From NCBI GenBank assembly GCA_964626065.1, contig CAZVDE010000001.1, positions 52,054 through 116,053 on the forward strand: DNA of 64,000 bases, in the 5' to 3' direction. The translations under genes were made by a program, and so were the position numbers. Positions 40,777 through 49,775 of this stretch are shown piece by piece; the stretch's first letter is position 1; every line of letters begins with the position of its first letter. Under the pieces are notes generated by a model. It worked only from the letters and a program-made list of their open reading frames with translations, was not told where the DNA came from and made no database searches. The stretch is from UBA3910 sp964626065 (GTDB lineage Bacteria > Bacillota > Limnochordia > Darwinibacteriales > Darwinibacteriaceae).

Positions 40777-42759
40777 ATGGATATCAGTGCCTTTAAAGAC
40801 GTCTTCGCCGCAGAAGCAAGGGATTATCTGCAGGCCTTAAATAGCGATCTACTCAGTTTTGAACAAGAGCCGACCAACAGAGCAATTTTAGATGAAATGT
40901 TCCGAGCCGCGCACAGTCTAAAAGGGATGGCCGGCACCATGGGTTTCGACGAACTGGCCGAATTCACCCATGAGATGGAAAGTGTGCTGGATCTTCTGCG
41001 CCTGGGAGAAATTGCCGCCGCAACGCATGTAATAAACGTATTATTTCAAGCGGTGGACACATTAGAGGTTCTTCTGGAACAAACAATTAACGATCAAGCC
41101 ATCGACCCTTTCCGCCAGGAACTTGCTGCTCTACGGGCCTTAAGCACCCAGCAGGAGCCCGGCCGCGAGGAGATCTTAAGCGGTGTAAATGAAATAAACG
41201 GAGTCCAGCTGGACGAATTTGATCGAGAAACGATCAAACAGGGCGTTGATCAAGGCTTTAACGCTCTGGAAGTAATCATTACTTTGCGCGCCAAGACCAT
41301 TCTTAAATCTGTCCGAGTTTATACTGTTTTTCAAGCTTTGGAAGAAGTGGCCACGGTTATCAAAAGCAACCCGTCGGTGCAGGATCTGGAAAACGAGAGC
41401 TTCGGCGTGCAGTTTGCCGTCGCAATTTTGACCAAACAATCGGCGGACGAAATCCGCGCCCTGATCGAAGGCATTTCCGAAATCGAAAGGGTAGCGGTAT
41501 CCAAAGTCGATTTAGAAGTGAAAGAAGAACGGGTGCCTGCGCCGCCGCAAGGCTCGGAAAGTGCCGCAACTGTGGAAACCCGCGGAAGAACCGTCGTTCG
41601 CGGGGCGCGCACAGAAGCGCTGGTGCGGGTAGAAACGGAACGCCTGGACAAGCTGATCAATCTCATCGGGGAGCTGGTGATCAGCCGGACCCAAGTCGTG
41701 GAGACAGCCCGCGTGGACGAAAATTCGGAACAAAAAAATGCCTTGCTGCAGCTCGATCGAGTCACTACTGAATTGCAGTATGCGGCCATGAGCCTGCGGA
41801 TGGTTCCCTTGAAACAGGTTTTTGACAGATTCCCCCGGATGGTCCGAGATTTGGCCCAAGCCAGCGGAAAACGCATCAACCTCGAGATTTTCGGCGAGAT
41901 GACGGAACTTGATCGTTCGATTGTCAACCAGATTGCCGATCCTTTAGTGCATCTGATCCGCAATTCCATTGATCATGGGTTGGAGCCGGAAGAAGAACGC
42001 ACCGCCAAAGGCAAACCAGCGGCAGGCACGATCCGCTTGGGGGCTCGCCACGAAGGGAGCCACATTCTGATTGAAATCAGCGATGACGGCCAGGGCATTT
42101 CAGTCGATCAGATCCGCTCTAAGGCGGTGGAGCGGGGGTTATTGCCACCCGAACATGACGAGATCGGCTTTAAACAAGCGGCTGACCTTTTGTTCAGCCC
42201 GGGGTTCAGTACCGCCAAGAAAGTGACCGATCTATCGGGCCGCGGCGTCGGGCTTGATGCCGTTAAAGCCACGGTAGAATCGCTAAGCGGAACGATCGAG
42301 ATGCATTCCGAACCGGGTAAATCACTCACCACCACCATCAAGCTGCCGCTGACACTGGCTATAATTAAAGCACTGCTAGTTGTGGTTGACGGCGAAACTG
42401 CCGCCATTCCCCTGCAGGCGGTGCGGGAGAACATTCAAATTGAGCGCAGTGAGATTAAAACAATCCAGCAGCACAACGTAATTATGCTGCGCGACGAAGT
42501 ACTGCCCCTCTACGATTTAGCCGCCTGCCTTGGTTTTAGACCGCTTACAACTGCCGGCCCCTTATCCGTGATAGTCTTGGATATCAAAGGCGAAAAGGTC
42601 GGGTTCATTGTGCAGGATTTGGTTGGGCAGCAGGAAATTGTTATCAAGTCGCTCGGGGGCATTGTTAGGGATATTCAGGGTATTGCCGGTGCTACCGTTT
42701 TGGGTAACGGCAAGGTTGCACTTATACTCGATAATAGCACATTATTAGACAGGAGATGA
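40777..42759 (+). CDS. cheA: Chemotaxis histidine kinase CheA
   Basis: Receptor-coupled histidine kinase that phosphorylates CheY and CheB. 660 residues: HPt domain with the phospho-accepting His46 (AAHSLKGMAGTMGF), a CheY-binding P2-type domain (about 145-250), dimerisation helices (DKLINLIGELVISRTQVVE), GHKL ATPase (IRNSIDHGLE, DDGQGI, SGRGVGLDAVK) and a CheW-like C-terminus. All catalytic boxes look intact. Tightly packed between fliY and cheY. Confidence 0.96.
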   Translation: MDISAFKDVFAAEARDYLQALNSDLLSFEQEPTNRAILDEMFRAAHSLKGMAGTMGFDELAEFTHEMESVLDLLRLGEIAAATHVINVLFQAVDTLEVLLEQTINDQAIDPFRQELAALRALSTQQEPGREEILSGVNEINGVQLDEFDRETIKQGVDQGFNALEVIITLRAKTILKSVRVYTVFQALEEVATVIKSNPSVQDLENESFGVQFAVAILTKQSADEIRALIEGISEIERVAVSKVDLEVKEERVPAPPQGSESAATVETRGRTVVRGARTEALVRVETERLDKLINLIGELVISRTQVVETARVDENSEQKNALLQLDRVTTELQYAAMSLRMVPLKQVFDRFPRMVRDLAQASGKRINLEIFGEMTELDRSIVNQIADPLVHLIRNSIDHGLEPEEERTAKGKPAAGTIRLGARHEGSHILIEISDDGQGISVDQIRSKAVERGLLPPEHDEIGFKQAADLLFSPGFSTAKKVTDLSGRGVGLDAVKATVESLSGTIEMHSEPGKSLTTTIKLPLTLAIIKALLVVVDGETAAIPLQAVRENIQIERSEIKTIQQHNVIMLRDEVLPLYDLAACLGFRPLTTAGPLSVIVLDIKGEKVGFIVQDLVGQQEIVIKSLGGIVRDIQGIAGATVLGNGKVALILDNSTLLDRR

Positions 42760-42763
42760 GCTG

Positions 42764-43126
42764 ATGGCCAAAACGGTGCTTATCACGGATGACACAGCGT
42801 TTATGCGCATGACATTGCGAAACGTGATTGAAAAAAACGGTTATGAAGTTGTAGGTGAAGCCGGTGATGGGGAACAGGCGATAGAACTTTACAAGGAACT
42901 CCGCCCGGATATGGTTACGATGGATATTACCATGCCCAAAATGGACGGTATTACCGCGATCAAGGAAATTATGAAACTAGATCCGGAGGCCAAAATTATT
43001 GTCTGCAGCGCAATGGGGCAGAAACCCATGGTCATCGAGGCTCTCAGCGCGGGTGCCAAGGATTTTCTGGTAAAACCCTTTGATGCGGAACGGGTAGTTG
43101 AATCCCTGCGCAAAATCGGTGCTTGA
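42764..43126 (+). CDS. cheY: Chemotaxis response regulator CheY
   Basis: Single receiver domain, 120 residues, which diffuses to the motor when phosphorylated. Acidic pocket DD at 9-10, phospho-acceptor Asp54 (TMDITMPKMDG), Ser82 (CSAMGQ) and Lys104 (LVKPF). ATG start 4 bases after the cheA stop. Its phosphatases FliY and CheC are encoded beside it. Confidence 0.96.
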   Translation: MAKTVLITDDTAFMRMTLRNVIEKNGYEVVGEAGDGEQAIELYKELRPDMVTMDITMPKMDGITAIKEIMKLDPEAKIIVCSAMGQKPMVIEALSAGAKDFLVKPFDAERVVESLRKIGA

Positions 43127-43142
43127 GGGGGGAAGCGGTTCA

Positions 43143-43736
43143 ATGAATGCGGCAAGACTCGATTTTCTCAAGGAACTGGCCAATATTGGCACCGGGCACG
43201 CAACTACCGCCTTATCTCAAATGCTGCAGGGCAAACTGTTCCAACTGGTTGTACCCGATGCACAAATGCTGCCTTTTGAGGAATTGGCGGATTTCATCGG
43301 AGGCCTGGAGCAAGTAGTAGCGGGTATTTTCGTCATTATTTCGGGCGATGTGGCGGGCCATATGGCTTTTTTATTACCTCTGGATAGTGCACTGCTCTTA
43401 ATCGAACTGCTGACCGGGGATGGGGATGAGAACTTAAACGAACTGCAGCTTTCCGCGCTGCAGGAGGTAGGCAATATTATGATTACTTCCTATCTCAACG
43501 CCTTGTCCAAAATGACGGGATTATTAATGGCTCCGAGCGTTCCCGGCTTAGCGATAGACATGGCGGGCGCGGTTTGGCAGAGTGTTTTAGCGGGCGCCCA
43601 GGTGACCTCCGATGTAACATTGATCCGTACCGAATTTTTCGCACGCGGCCAAACAATTCAAGGCAATATTATTTTCCTTCCGGACGAGGAAGATTTTGCG
43701 AAGGTTGCCCGCATCCTTGGTCTGGAGGCGGAATGA
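43143..43736 (+). CDS. cheC: CheY-P phosphatase CheC
   Basis: Dephosphorylates CheY-P and works with CheD. 197 residues with two active-site helices of the CheC family: ELANIGTGHATTALSQML and ALQEVGNIMITSYLNAL, in which the conserved E-x-x-N pattern is present. ATG 43143 follows GGGGGGAAG; an earlier in-frame start inside cheY is rejected. Its stop overlaps the cheD start region. Confidence 0.93.
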   Translation: MNAARLDFLKELANIGTGHATTALSQMLQGKLFQLVVPDAQMLPFEELADFIGGLEQVVAGIFVIISGDVAGHMAFLLPLDSALLLIELLTGDGDENLNELQLSALQEVGNIMITSYLNALSKMTGLLMAPSVPGLAIDMAGAVWQSVLAGAQVTSDVTLIRTEFFARGQTIQGNIIFLPDEEDFAKVARILGLEAE

Positions 43737-44215
43737 TGGTAGAATTATTCGTGAACATGGGTCAAATCCGCTCGTTAGAAACTGAGGGAATTCTCACAAC
43801 TGTAGGTTTGGGCTCCTGTGTGGGGGTCACACTCTATGACGCGCAAGCTAGGGTAGGAGTAATGGGTCATATTTTTTTGCCCAAGCAAAGGCCTAACGAT
43901 TCCAATTCCCTGCCGGGAAAATACGCGGATACCGGTATCCCGGCCATGGTTAGCGAAGCGGTTCGGCTGGGCGCGCTCAAATCAAGGTTAGTGGCCAAGT
44001 TGGCCGGGGGGGCTAATCTGTTCAGCAACCTCAACCCGAATAGCATCAGCATTGGCGAGCAAAATGTAATCGCGGTCAAAAAGCACCTTGCTGCCGCCGG
44101 CATCCCCATTAGGGGGCAAGAAGTGTTGGGCACCCACGGCAGGAAAATGCGCTTTTGTATTGAAAACGGCTCCGTTACAGTTACCGCCATCGGAAAAACG
44201 CCTATTCGGATTTGA
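43736..44215 (+). CDS. cheD: Chemoreceptor glutamine deamidase CheD
   Basis: Deamidates receptor glutamines and binds CheC. 159 residues with the catalytic cysteine in TVGLGSCVGVTLYD and the histidine in GVMGHIFLP. Further family marks: KLAGGANLF and GQEVLGTHGRKMRF. Tandem ATGs at 43733 and 43736; the second has the better spacing from GGAGG. Overlaps the cheC stop. Confidence 0.94.
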   Translation: MVELFVNMGQIRSLETEGILTTVGLGSCVGVTLYDAQARVGVMGHIFLPKQRPNDSNSLPGKYADTGIPAMVSEAVRLGALKSRLVAKLAGGANLFSNLNPNSISIGEQNVIAVKKHLAAAGIPIRGQEVLGTHGRKMRFCIENGSVTVTAIGKTPIRI

Positions 44216-44226
44216 GGTGATCCACC

Positions 44227-45273
44227 GTGACAATTAAAGTCCTAGTAGTAGATGATAGTGCCTTCATGCGCAAAATGATCACGCAAATTATCAACGCCCA
44301 GCCCGATTTGCAAGTTGCGGGCACCGCCAGAAATGGCCGCGATGCTCTGGCCAAACTGGAAAAGTTGGATGTAGATGTAATCACACTCGACGTGGAGATG
44401 CCCATTTTAGGCGGGCTGGAGACACTGCGCGAAATCATGCGCACAAAACCCACGCCGGTTGTGATGCTCAGCAGTGGAACGAAGAAAGGTTCGGAGACAA
44501 CAATTCGGGCGCTAAGCCTAGGTGCTATTGATTTTATCGCCAAGCCATCCGGATCAATTTCCTTGGATCTTGATACTATTTCGGAAGAAATTGTCCACAA
44601 AGTCCGCCTGGCCGCGGCGGCTCGTTTTGAAAAAGAGAGCAGGCCCGCCACTCTACCCCTTAGACCTAAATTGAAAGTGTTTGCAGCAGCCCCGCCGGGG
44701 GCGGCGGATACACTTGTCATCATCGGTTCATCCACGGGAGGCCCCAGGGCCATTGAGGAGGTGTTTTCCAGTATCCCCCTCAACTTGCCGGCGGGGGTGG
44801 TGGTGGTGCAGCATATGCCGAAAGACTTTACGCGCAGTTTCGCAGAGCGGCTAAACAGCCTGTTCCCCTTTCCCGTGAAAGAGGCCGAAGATGGCGACCT
44901 TGTGCAAAATGGGAAGGTTCTGATCGCACCGGGCGATTATCATTTGCGAATCAACCGGGAGCACCGCGTTGCTTTGAGCCAAGAAGAACGTGTTATGTTT
45001 TTGCGCCCCTCGATCGACGTAACTATGGAGACACTGCCCCAAATTTATAAGAACAAAATCGTGGGTGTAATTCTAACCGGAATGGGCCGCGACGGGGCAA
45101 GGGGCATGGCGGCCATCAAAAGGGGCGGCGGCATCACAATCGCCCAGGATAAAAACACGGCTACCATTTACAGTATGCCCGGGGTGATAGCTGAAGAGGG
45201 TAATGCTGATTACATTCTACCCCTGAGCCGGATTGGCGGGGTAATAGCTGATCTTGTTGCTTCTATGCAGTAA
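44227..45273 (+). CDS. cheB: Chemotaxis methylesterase CheB
   Basis: Removes receptor methyl groups in adaptation. 348 residues: N-terminal receiver domain with phospho-acceptor Asp55 (TLDVEMPILGG), linker, and C-terminal methylesterase domain with the Ser-His-Asp triad (IGSSTGGPRAIEE, VVQHMPKDFT, ILTGMGRDGARG). GTG start. Directly followed by cheR, its antagonist. Confidence 0.95.
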   Translation: MTIKVLVVDDSAFMRKMITQIINAQPDLQVAGTARNGRDALAKLEKLDVDVITLDVEMPILGGLETLREIMRTKPTPVVMLSSGTKKGSETTIRALSLGAIDFIAKPSGSISLDLDTISEEIVHKVRLAAAARFEKESRPATLPLRPKLKVFAAAPPGAADTLVIIGSSTGGPRAIEEVFSSIPLNLPAGVVVVQHMPKDFTRSFAERLNSLFPFPVKEAEDGDLVQNGKVLIAPGDYHLRINREHRVALSQEERVMFLRPSIDVTMETLPQIYKNKIVGVILTGMGRDGARGMAAIKRGGGITIAQDKNTATIYSMPGVIAEEGNADYILPLSRIGGVIADLVASMQ

Positions 45274-45286
45274 AGAGGGGGTTGGC

Positions 45287-46057
45287 ATGCAGGGCTACGA
45301 ACAACTGAAAGACGGAGTCAAGTCTAAGCTGGGCATTGATCTGCACTCTTATAAAGAGCAGCAGATGAGGCGGAGAATTAATCAGTGGCTTGAACGCCAC
45401 GATCTCACTTCTTACCAGCAATTATTGTCCTTACTCAAAGAAGATCGGGACCATCAGGCCCAGTTCATGAAATACCTTACCATTAATACGTCTAATTTTT
45501 TTCGCGATGCGGCAGTGTTCAAAAACATCGAAGGGCAAGTACTGCCTGCCATCAGCAAGAATAACCGGCCCAGAATCTGGAGTGCGGGTGCCTCTTTTGG
45601 CGCGGAGATCTATTCTATCGCCATGCTCATGGCCGAATACAAGTATAGGGCGGGCCTACTTTTGGCCACCGACATTGATGAGGTCACTCTAGGACGGGCC
45701 AGGGCGGGTATTTACCAACCCAGCCAGCTTACGGGCCTAGACGAAAAATATTTAGCCAAATATTTTTTGGAGCTTGACGACGGGCGGCGGACGATAAGGG
45801 AAGAAATCAAAAAACAAGTGGTTTTTCAACAACATGATCTTTTGAAAGATCCTTATCAGTCCAATTTTGATCTTATTTTGTGCCGCAATGTCTTCATTTA
45901 TTTTACCAGTGAGACCCAAAAACGCTTGATCAATAAATTTATGCAGGCGCTCAAACCCCATGGTTATTTCATCGTAGGTTCCGCGGAACAAATAATGAAT
46001 CCGGCCGGCTACCGCCTTGCCAGAGTGAGTTATTGCATCTACCAAAAAGAGGGATAG
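45287..46057 (+). CDS. cheR: Chemotaxis protein methyltransferase CheR
   Basis: S-adenosylmethionine-dependent methylation of chemoreceptors. 256 residues: N-terminal helical CheR domain, NTSNFFRDAAVF, the SAM-binding region IWSAGASFGAEIYSIAML (usual form is GCSTGEEPYS), ATDIDEVTLGRARAGIY, and LILCRNVFIYF. ATG 45287 after AGAGGGGG is chosen over an upstream start inside cheB. The altered SAM motif may be a clade trait. Confidence 0.93.
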   Translation: MQGYEQLKDGVKSKLGIDLHSYKEQQMRRRINQWLERHDLTSYQQLLSLLKEDRDHQAQFMKYLTINTSNFFRDAAVFKNIEGQVLPAISKNNRPRIWSAGASFGAEIYSIAMLMAEYKYRAGLLLATDIDEVTLGRARAGIYQPSQLTGLDEKYLAKYFLELDDGRRTIREEIKKQVVFQQHDLLKDPYQSNFDLILCRNVFIYFTSETQKRLINKFMQALKPHGYFIVGSAEQIMNPAGYRLARVSYCIYQKEG

Positions 46058-46068
46058 GAGGTAGAGGT

Positions 46069-48024
46069 ATGCCCCGTTCAGTTGTGGGAGAGGGAAGGAC
46101 TGTTGACGAAGCGATCGAAGCCGCCTTGGCCGAATTAGGAGCCTCCAAAGCGGATGTAAACATTGAAGTCGTGCAAGAACCGGCGGCAAAGCTGTTCGGC
46201 TTGAAAAGAGAACCGGCTTTGGTGCGCCTAACTTTGAAGAAAAGGCCCAAACCGGCACCGCACAATTTCGCAACGGTGGCCGTGGTCAACGGGGGCCTTG
46301 TATACACCGCACCTGAAGGCAGGCCCGGGACACCCGCCCGACTCAAATTCGGACCCGAATTAAAAGTCTCTTATAACGGTGAACCGGTGGAAAAGGAGGT
46401 GCTCCTTGAGCGCGGGCTGGACTCGCTGGAGATCACCTTGCCCGAAAAAAAGGAGCCCGAGCTCAATTACGAACTGCGGGTCAATCGGGACAAAACAAAG
46501 GCGGAACTAGTGTGGAACCGCACTCCGGGTATCGACTATGCCCTTAGTGACCGCAAAGCGGCAAATCAGCTCTCGCTGCAGCTGAAAAAAACGCCAATTG
46601 AAGCGCCACGCCTCACCTTACAGGATGTGGCGGATATCGTAAAAATAGAAGGAATCGGCTTCGGCTTATTGCTGGACGAACTAACACCGGAGCTGTTCAA
46701 TGCACCTAGCGGGACAGTGACCGTTGCAGTCGGAAAAGCGCCCATTTCCGCCGTACAGCACACAATTGACTACATCTTTCAAGAAGATACGCCTGCAGTG
46801 GATCTCGATGCCCTGCGCATCGATTACTACGAAGTACACGGCATCCGCGGGGTAAAGCCGGGGGCAGTATTGGCCACGAAAATTGTAGGCAAGCCCGGTA
46901 CGCCGGGCACCGATATCTACGGCGAACCGATCGCAGTTGCACCGCTGAAGCCGCTGGAAATTAAAGTGGGCGAGGGGGTTACCCTTGCAGAAGACGGGCT
47001 GCACGCCATCGCCACCGCCGCGGGCCTGCCATCCCTGCAGGGCGGGGTGGTAAGGGTTACAAGTGTCTTCGAACTGCAGGGAGATGCAGATGCCTCCACG
47101 GGTAATATTACTATGGACGGCAATATTATTATTAATGGCAATGTTTTAGAAAGCATCAAAGTTGAATCTAACACAGGTGAAATCGTTGTCAACGGCTTGG
47201 TTAGCGGGGCGCAGTTGCGTACGGACGGCTCCATCACGGTGCTAAAAAATGTGGTGCGCTCCCAACTGATGGCCGGGGGTACAACCGTTGTGCGCATCCG
47301 TTTTTTGGCAATGCTGTCCCGGATAGAGGCGCAGTTGAATGAACTGATCGGAGCCTATGACAGTATTGTGAAACAGGCCGCCAATATTCCCTTTGAAAAC
47401 TTGATCAAACACCTTTTAGAATTGAAATTCTATCAGCTGCCCAAAGACGTTAAGCTCTTTGCCGATTACACTAAACAAGCAAAAGCAGAGTGTGCCCCGG
47501 ATATGGAACGATTGGCAGCGGCACTGTCCAATAACTTTTTAGGATTGGGGACGCTGGATATCTTGGATGTGGAGGGCCTTATGCAGCTTACCGCGCAGGT
47601 AAAAACGGAAGTTGATAAACTCAAAAGTATGTCACTCACCGAGGCGGATGTCACGGTTGGTTATCTGCAGAACAGCAGCATTGAAGCGTCGGGACATGTG
47701 CGCGTTACCGGTAAAGGGGGCTTCTATTCCACGGTAGTGGCGGGGAAGGGCTTTACCATTGCGGGAGGCGTTTTTAGGGGCGGGGACGTGACCGTTAACG
47801 AAGGAAAAATCACCGCCAAAGAATTGGGAGGGCCCACCGGAATTGCAACTTTGGCCCAGATTACCACCGAGGGTGAAATTTCAATCAATATCGTCCACCC
47901 CAATGTGACGGTGGCTATCCGCGAGCAGAGCTACCGTTTCGGGGACGATGCCTCACAGGTGAAAGCCCGGCTTGAAGATGGAATTCTTGCAGTTTACAGT
48001 GGTTCTAATAAAATTCACGGCTAA
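46069..48024 (+). CDS. Jag-N domain plus FapA (DUF342) family protein
   Basis: 651 residues. N-terminal Jag-N-type domain (about 1-60: VVGEGRTVDEAIEAALAELG, then LFGLKREPALVRL) followed by a DUF342/FapA body with a repetitive beta-helix-like stretch (GNITMDGNIIINGNVLESIKVESN), a helical insertion (about 415-540) and further beta repeats (SSIEASGHVRVTGKGGFYSTVVAGK). FapA proteins influence flagellar assembly or polar targeting in some bacteria. It follows cheR by 11 bases, supporting a motility link; precise role unknown. Confidence 0.85.
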   Translation: MPRSVVGEGRTVDEAIEAALAELGASKADVNIEVVQEPAAKLFGLKREPALVRLTLKKRPKPAPHNFATVAVVNGGLVYTAPEGRPGTPARLKFGPELKVSYNGEPVEKEVLLERGLDSLEITLPEKKEPELNYELRVNRDKTKAELVWNRTPGIDYALSDRKAANQLSLQLKKTPIEAPRLTLQDVADIVKIEGIGFGLLLDELTPELFNAPSGTVTVAVGKAPISAVQHTIDYIFQEDTPAVDLDALRIDYYEVHGIRGVKPGAVLATKIVGKPGTPGTDIYGEPIAVAPLKPLEIKVGEGVTLAEDGLHAIATAAGLPSLQGGVVRVTSVFELQGDADASTGNITMDGNIIINGNVLESIKVESNTGEIVVNGLVSGAQLRTDGSITVLKNVVRSQLMAGGTTVVRIRFLAMLSRIEAQLNELIGAYDSIVKQAANIPFENLIKHLLELKFYQLPKDVKLFADYTKQAKAECAPDMERLAAALSNNFLGLGTLDILDVEGLMQLTAQVKTEVDKLKSMSLTEADVTVGYLQNSSIEASGHVRVTGKGGFYSTVVAGKGFTIAGGVFRGGDVTVNEGKITAKELGGPTGIATLAQITTEGEISINIVHPNVTVAIREQSYRFGDDASQVKARLEDGILAVYSGSNKIHG

Positions 48025-48036
48025 AGGAGCAGCACA

Positions 48037-48558
48037 GTGGCACATTCCCAGACGGGCCGCATTGTCTACCTCGGCTTGGCCACCGGATTAGCGCTAGGTT
48101 TACACATTTTTGAAGCCCTCATCCCCCTGCCCACCGATTTAGTGGTGCCGGGGTTTAAACTGGGCTTGGCGAATATCGTCAGCCTGTACGTGATCATGAA
48201 TTTCGACATTAAGGACGCTGTGCTCGTCTCTATTTTGCGCACAGTCCTTGGTTCGCTTTTATCCGGCACCTTCATGACTGTCACATTTTTCTTTAGTTTT
48301 TCAGGTGGGTTAGTCAGCGCGCTTGTCATGGGCCTGCTTTATAAATACGCCTCCAGGTTTTTCAGCATCTTAGGCATCAGCTTAGCCGGGGCCCTCGCGC
48401 ACAACCTGGCTCAATTGACAGTTGCCTTTTATGTCGTTCGGGCCGTCGGAATTTTCGCTTACCTGCCTTACATGCTCTTTTTCGCCCTGCCTACCGGCTT
48501 TTTTGTAGGCCTTGTCACACGGCAGGTGCACAAACACTTTCCCGCTCGACACGCTTAG
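48037..48558 (+). CDS. Gx transporter / heptaprenyl diphosphate synthase component I family membrane protein
   Basis: Polytopic membrane protein, 173 residues, about five hydrophobic helices, of the family annotated both as Gx transporter and as heptaprenyl diphosphate synthase component I. Signatures are the PGFKLGLANIVSLYVI region and SILRTVLGSLLSGTF. Function of the family is unclear. GTG start after AAAGGAG. Its stop overlaps that of the convergent DUF4363 gene, with no terminator between them. Confidence 0.82.
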   Translation: MAHSQTGRIVYLGLATGLALGLHIFEALIPLPTDLVVPGFKLGLANIVSLYVIMNFDIKDAVLVSILRTVLGSLLSGTFMTVTFFFSFSGGLVSALVMGLLYKYASRFFSILGISLAGALAHNLAQLTVAFYVVRAVGIFAYLPYMLFFALPTGFFVGLVTRQVHKHFPARHA

Positions 48559-48935
48559 AAAATGTTTTGCAGTGTAAGTATCTCCTGATGGTGGAGCTGC
48601 ACCACCTGCACTTTCAGAACGTTTATTTCGGCCAGAGAATCGGTCTTTTCCCGATTTTCCAATAGGCTGAGCAGGCGGGCCAACTGCAAGGCCACGACAT
48701 CCAATTCCTGATTGTGGAGAAAGGGGTTCCAAACCTCCGTCTGCCTGGCCCAATCCCGATCGATTTTCCTGCAGATTTCTTCTGCCTGCTGCCATCTGCC
48801 ATCATTGACGCAGCTCTCAATTATGGCTAAACTGTGCGATATGCTGTCAGTTGCCCTAAGAACGGAGCGTTCCATGAAAATCCCCCCCGTAATGATGGCC
48901 AGCATCACCAGCAGCATAATAAACCACAATTTCAT
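48555..48935 (-). CDS. DUF4363 family membrane-anchored protein
   Basis: 126 residues: one N-terminal transmembrane helix (LWFIMLLVMLAIITGGIFM) and a helical extracytoplasmic domain containing CVNDGRWQQAEEICRKIDRDW. DUF4363 genes commonly accompany DUF421 genes in spore-forming Bacillota, as here: the DUF421 gene lies immediately upstream on the same strand with only a 2-base gap. Function unknown. Confidence 0.85.
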   Translation of the reverse strand: MKLWFIMLLVMLAIITGGIFMERSVLRATDSISHSLAIIESCVNDGRWQQAEEICRKIDRDWARQTEVWNPFLHNQELDVVALQLARLLSLLENREKTDSLAEINVLKVQVVQLHHQEILTLQNIF

Positions 48936-48937
48936 AA

Positions 48938-49642
48938 TCAGCCTCCCTGAATATTGGCCCTATGGCGGGCTTGGTCTTTTAGTTGATAGAAGAATTTGCC
49001 TTGGGTATTCAAGGCCGCAACTAAGATGTCTTCCGGTCCCCGTGCCCCGAACTTCTCAATTTCCGTCCGCAGCCAACCTTCTGACAGATTGGCCTTCTTC
49101 AACTCCGATGAGCGTACCCGCCCATCCAGAATCAGCACACTGGGCAGTCCTTCGTAGGATGTTTCCACCTGCAGATCTTTCGGTGTTGCCGGCCGTTTTT
49201 GAGATTTCAACAGCACACTGAGTTCCCCGCTCGTTTCCAATATGGCAAACTCCACGTCCTCTAGGTTAAAGACATTTTTCAACCGCATCTGCTCCAGCAG
49301 TTCATCCAAATTATAGCGAGACTTGCGCATTTCCTTTTCCTGGATTTTTCCGTTAGCCACAATGACACTGTAACGTCCGTCTAAGACAGCGCGAAACCCG
49401 GGCAGTTTCAGACTGAGAATACTGAAAGAAACCTGGATGAAAAGGAGGGTCAAAATGGCGATAACACCGTTGATCAAAGGTAAGTGCCGATCCTGCATGG
49501 GAATGGCCGCCAATTCTGCAATCATAATGGTAATCACCAATTCAAACGGCTCCAACTGGGCAACTTGGCGCTTTCCCATCAACCGGATTGTGATAACAAC
49601 CAGAATGTAGAGCAAGGCGGTACGGACTAAGGTGATCAACAT
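48938..49642 (-). CDS. DUF421 (YetF-like) membrane protein
   Basis: About 234 residues: three N-terminal membrane helices, the motif LMGKRQVAQLEPFELVITIMIAE, and two C-terminal DUF421 cytoplasmic units (YSVIVANGKIQEKEMRKSRYNLDELLEQMR). The B. subtilis relatives YetF/YrbG/YdfR are linked to spores and the envelope. ATG at 49642 follows GGAGGG on the minus strand; a longer frame is rejected. Upstream, GTATT and CATAATT 18 bases apart (49690 to 49661) loosely resemble a sigma-G promoter. Confidence 0.88.
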   Translation of the reverse strand: MLITLVRTALLYILVVITIRLMGKRQVAQLEPFELVITIMIAELAAIPMQDRHLPLINGVIAILTLLFIQVSFSILSLKLPGFRAVLDGRYSVIVANGKIQEKEMRKSRYNLDELLEQMRLKNVFNLEDVEFAILETSGELSVLLKSQKRPATPKDLQVETSYEGLPSVLILDGRVRSSELKKANLSEGWLRTEIEKFGARGPEDILVAALNTQGKFFYQLKDQARHRANIQGG

Positions 49643-49705
49643 AGGCAACCCTCCGCTTAAAATTATGTCCCGGCTGATCATGCCTAATACGCGCCGGGGG
49701 CGAAC

Positions 49706-49735
49706 TTGCCTCTCGGGCGGTGTAGATAGTATAAT
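49706..49735 (+). promoter_or_regulatory. Sigma-A promoter of the miaB-mutS-mutL operon
   Basis: TTGCCT (49706-49711), an 18-base spacer, and TATAAT (49730-49735); a second TATAAT overlaps directly (49735-49740). It is divergent from the DUF421 gene and 41 bases before miaB. Confidence 0.7.
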
Positions 49736-49775
49736 ATAATAGTGTTTGTCTTACCAATTCTAAAGGAGAAACAAT

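Noticed and set aside
41331..41969. Antisense open frame (212 codons) opposite cheA
   Set aside because: Same-strand neighbours and all CheA motifs support the plus strand; the antisense product has shadow-like composition.
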